Shown here piece by piece: positions 62,534 to 64,000 of a DNA stretch of 64,000 nt. Within the stretch, counting starts at the first letter, position 1, and each line of letters opens with the position of its first letter. The stretch is taken from contig NZ_CP042172.1 of assembly GCF_005937985.2 (NCBI RefSeq), positions 2,914,001-2,978,000 of the forward strand. The letters run 5' to 3'. Both the position numbers and the translations under genes were made by a program. The notes below the pieces were generated by a model. That model did not search any database and was not told the DNA's origin. It saw only the letters and a program-made list of their open reading frames with translations. The stretch is from Arthrobacter sp. KBS0702 (GTDB lineage: Bacteria > Actinomycetota > Actinomycetes > Actinomycetales > Micrococcaceae).

Positions 62534-63349
62534 TCAGTGGTGGGCGCGGGTCTCCTGAAGGCGCTTGATGAACCACCGGGACTGCTCCGGGCCATAGGGC
62601 AGGATCGGGATCGCCTTGGTGGCGTCGTTCGGCGTCTCGCGGGTGGCCTGGGTGGCCTGCCGCACCGCCGTGCTCATGGTGTTCGCCATGGTCTTGACGA
62701 ACTGGTCGCTGCAGGGTTCGCCGTGGCCCGGGATCAGGAATTCGTAGCGGTGCCGCAAGGCAGACACGTGACGGAGGGCATCGGCCCATTCCTCCGGGAA
62801 GGAATCCTCGAAGGACGGGTGCGCGCCCTGCTCCACCAGGTCGCCTGCGTACAGCGTGGTGCCCGTGCCAACCAGGAGGTCCCCGTCCGTGTGGCCGCGT
62901 CCCAGGTAGAACAGGGTTGCGGTCTGGCCGCCCAGGTCCACCAGGACGGGCTGGTCCTTGACGATCGCGTTCGGAACCACGAGTTCCACGGAGGCACCCT
63001 CGCCGGCAGCCATTTCCGGTTCAGCGGCTTCGACGAGGTGCCGCTGGGCGTCTCCGTTTTCCTCGATCTCCGCGGCGCAGTTTTCATGCCCCCAGAACTC
63101 GGTCACGCCGCCGTCGGCGAATACGGCGTTGCCGAAGAAGTGGTCGTAGTGGGCGTGCGTGTTGACCACCACCAGCGGCAGCTGCGTCTTTTCCCGGACG
63201 GCGTCCAGGATTTCGCGGCCCTGCCGGGGCCCGCCGCCGGTATCGATCACCATGGCACGCTCAGTGCCTACGATCAGCCCGGTGTTGAGCAGGGATCCTT
63301 GGGTGGTCAGCACATAGTTGTCCTGGCCGACCTCGAGCCATCGTGACAT
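62534..63349 (-). CDS. Metallo-beta-lactamase-fold hydrolase
   Basis: 271 aa. The metal motif THAHYDHFFG is in the first half, with GRGHTDGD and a later HGEP supplying the other ligands. Substrate unknown; it is not a recognisable beta-lactamase. CGGAGA lies before the ATG. Confidence 0.88.
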   Translation of the reverse strand: MSRWLEVGQDNYVLTTQGSLLNTGLIVGTERAMVIDTGGGPRQGREILDAVREKTQLPLVVVNTHAHYDHFFGNAVFADGGVTEFWGHENCAAEIEENGDAQRHLVEAAEPEMAAGEGASVELVVPNAIVKDQPVLVDLGGQTATLFYLGRGHTDGDLLVGTGTTLYAGDLVEQGAHPSFEDSFPEEWADALRHVSALRHRYEFLIPGHGEPCSDQFVKTMANTMSTAVRQATQATRETPNDATKAIPILPYGPEQSRWFIKRLQETRAHH

Positions 63350-63422
63350 GAAATCTCCGTAGTCCGGCGCTCCGCCGGCATGGTTGGTGCGATGTTCAGG
63401 TGTCGATTCTACCCAACGGGCC

Positions 63423-64000
63423 TCAGAGATCGGCCAGCACCGACCCCGGGTTTTCGATCGCGTCGGCCACGTAGCGCAGGAAGCCGCCGGCGGTCCCGCC
63501 GTCGCAGACGCGGTGGTCGAAGGTAAGCGTCAGCTCGGTGACCTTCCGGACGGCGAGCTCACCGTTGACCACCCAGGGCTTGTCGATGATCCGCCCGACG
63601 CCGAGGATTCCCACCTCCGGGTGGTTGATGATCGCCGCCGAGCCGTCGACGCCGAAGACGCCGTAGTTGTTTAGCGTGAACGTGCCGCTGCCCAGTTCCG
63701 CGGGCGTGGCCTTGCCGTCGCGGACGACGGCGGTGAGGCGCCGGATCTCCGCGTCCAGTTCCCGGGCGCTGAGTTTGTCCGCGTTGCGCACCGAGGGGAC
63801 CATCAGGCCGCGGTCCGTCTGGGCGGCGAAGCCGAGGTTGACGCCGTCGAAGGCCACAATCTCCTGCGATGCCCCGCCGGTGGTGTCCTCGGTGGTGACG
63901 ATCCGGGTGTTCAGCTCCGGGAACTTCTTGAGTCCGGCGGTCACGAACCGGGCGATGAACGCCAGCAGCCCGGGTGTGTTGTGCGGGTCGGCCTTCTTCA
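63423..64000 (-). CDS. 2-oxoacid dehydrogenase E2 acyltransferase (C-terminal part)
   Basis: The frame is open to the window edge, so the N-terminus with lipoyl domains lies beyond. The catalytic motif DHRVCDGGTAGGFL and the start of the acyltransferase domain (KKADPHNTPGLLAF) are clear. It transfers the acyl group to CoA in pyruvate, 2-oxoglutarate or branched-chain oxoacid complexes. The likely class is PdhC/BkdC, but the E1 genes are not visible. Confidence 0.9.
   Translation of the reverse strand, partial: KKADPHNTPGLLAFIARFVTAGLKKFPELNTRIVTTEDTTGGASQEIVAFDGVNLGFAAQTDRGLMVPSVRNADKLSARELDAEIRRLTAVVRDGKATPAELGSGTFTLNNYGVFGVDGSAAIINHPEVGILGVGRIIDKPWVVNGELAVRKVTELTLTFDHRVCDGGTAGGFLRYVADAIENPGSVLADL

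Overview
The window is GC-rich, gene-dense DNA from a high-GC actinobacterium. Many GTG/TTG starts, leaderless promoters with TANNNT -10 boxes, Tat-exported PhoX, GAF-ANTAR and PucR regulators, FprA-type ferredoxin reductases and a menaquinone pathway all fit Micrococcaceae, most like Arthrobacter/Pseudarthrobacter. That placement is an inference from gene content; no rRNA or other marker is present. No tRNA, rRNA, CRISPR array, insertion sequence or prophage was recognised.

Layout. 1-6.3 kb: end of a pyruvyl-transferase-like gene, an NMT1/Ssu-type ABC importer and an amino-acid permease. 6.5-10.1 kb: an acetaldehyde-type aldehyde dehydrogenase with its DUF779 partner and a GAF regulator, with a perfect inverted-repeat operator between. 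10.2-15.9 kb: amidase plus a small protein, FprA1, a RarD-like exporter and a tandem universal stress protein. 16-20.6 kb: GABA module (gabT, aldehyde dehydrogenase, divergent PucR regulator). 20.6-24 kb: membrane proteins of unknown function and topoisomerase IB. 24.1-38.4 kb: sulfur assimilation on the minus strand: fprA2 and cysG (siroheme), a sulfonate-type ABC importer, rtcB, cysN, cysD, cysH, sulfite reductase and a sirohydrochlorin chelatase. 38.5-40.6 kb: TRIC-like channel, SMI1/KNR4-like protein and an AbiEi-DUF559 protein. 41-56.2 kb: menaquinone genes (polyprenyl synthase, reductase, menG, menF, menD, menC) interspersed with a polar amino-acid ABC importer, a cation efflux protein, argS and PhoX. 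56.4-64 kb: GH32 fructosidase, PAP2 phosphatase, MFS transporter, GAF-ANTAR regulator, MinD-like ATPase, a metallo-beta-lactamase-fold hydrolase and the C-terminal part of an E2 acyltransferase.

How the genes work together. The sulfur block is coherent: the importer brings in organosulfur or sulfate-like substrates, CysDN activates sulfate to APS, CysH reduces APS to sulfite, and Sir reduces sulfite to sulfide using siroheme (CysG plus the chelatase) and ferredoxin electrons (FprA2). Three of its transcription units begin with near-identical promoter regions in which a conserved box ends exactly 33 nt before an ATG and a TANNGT -10 ends 6 nt before it. All three therefore look leaderless. In the importer operon that ATG opens a 22-codon leader with a cysteine near its end.

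The most unusual feature is a 154-bp repeat that occurs twice, in the same reading frame, inside the 5' coding part of cysD and of the importer permease. It gives two unrelated proteins the same N-terminal peptide, while its centre differs in sequence but can fold as a hairpin in both copies. Three families of intergenic dyads (A, B, C) are scattered through the window, mostly just after stop codons.
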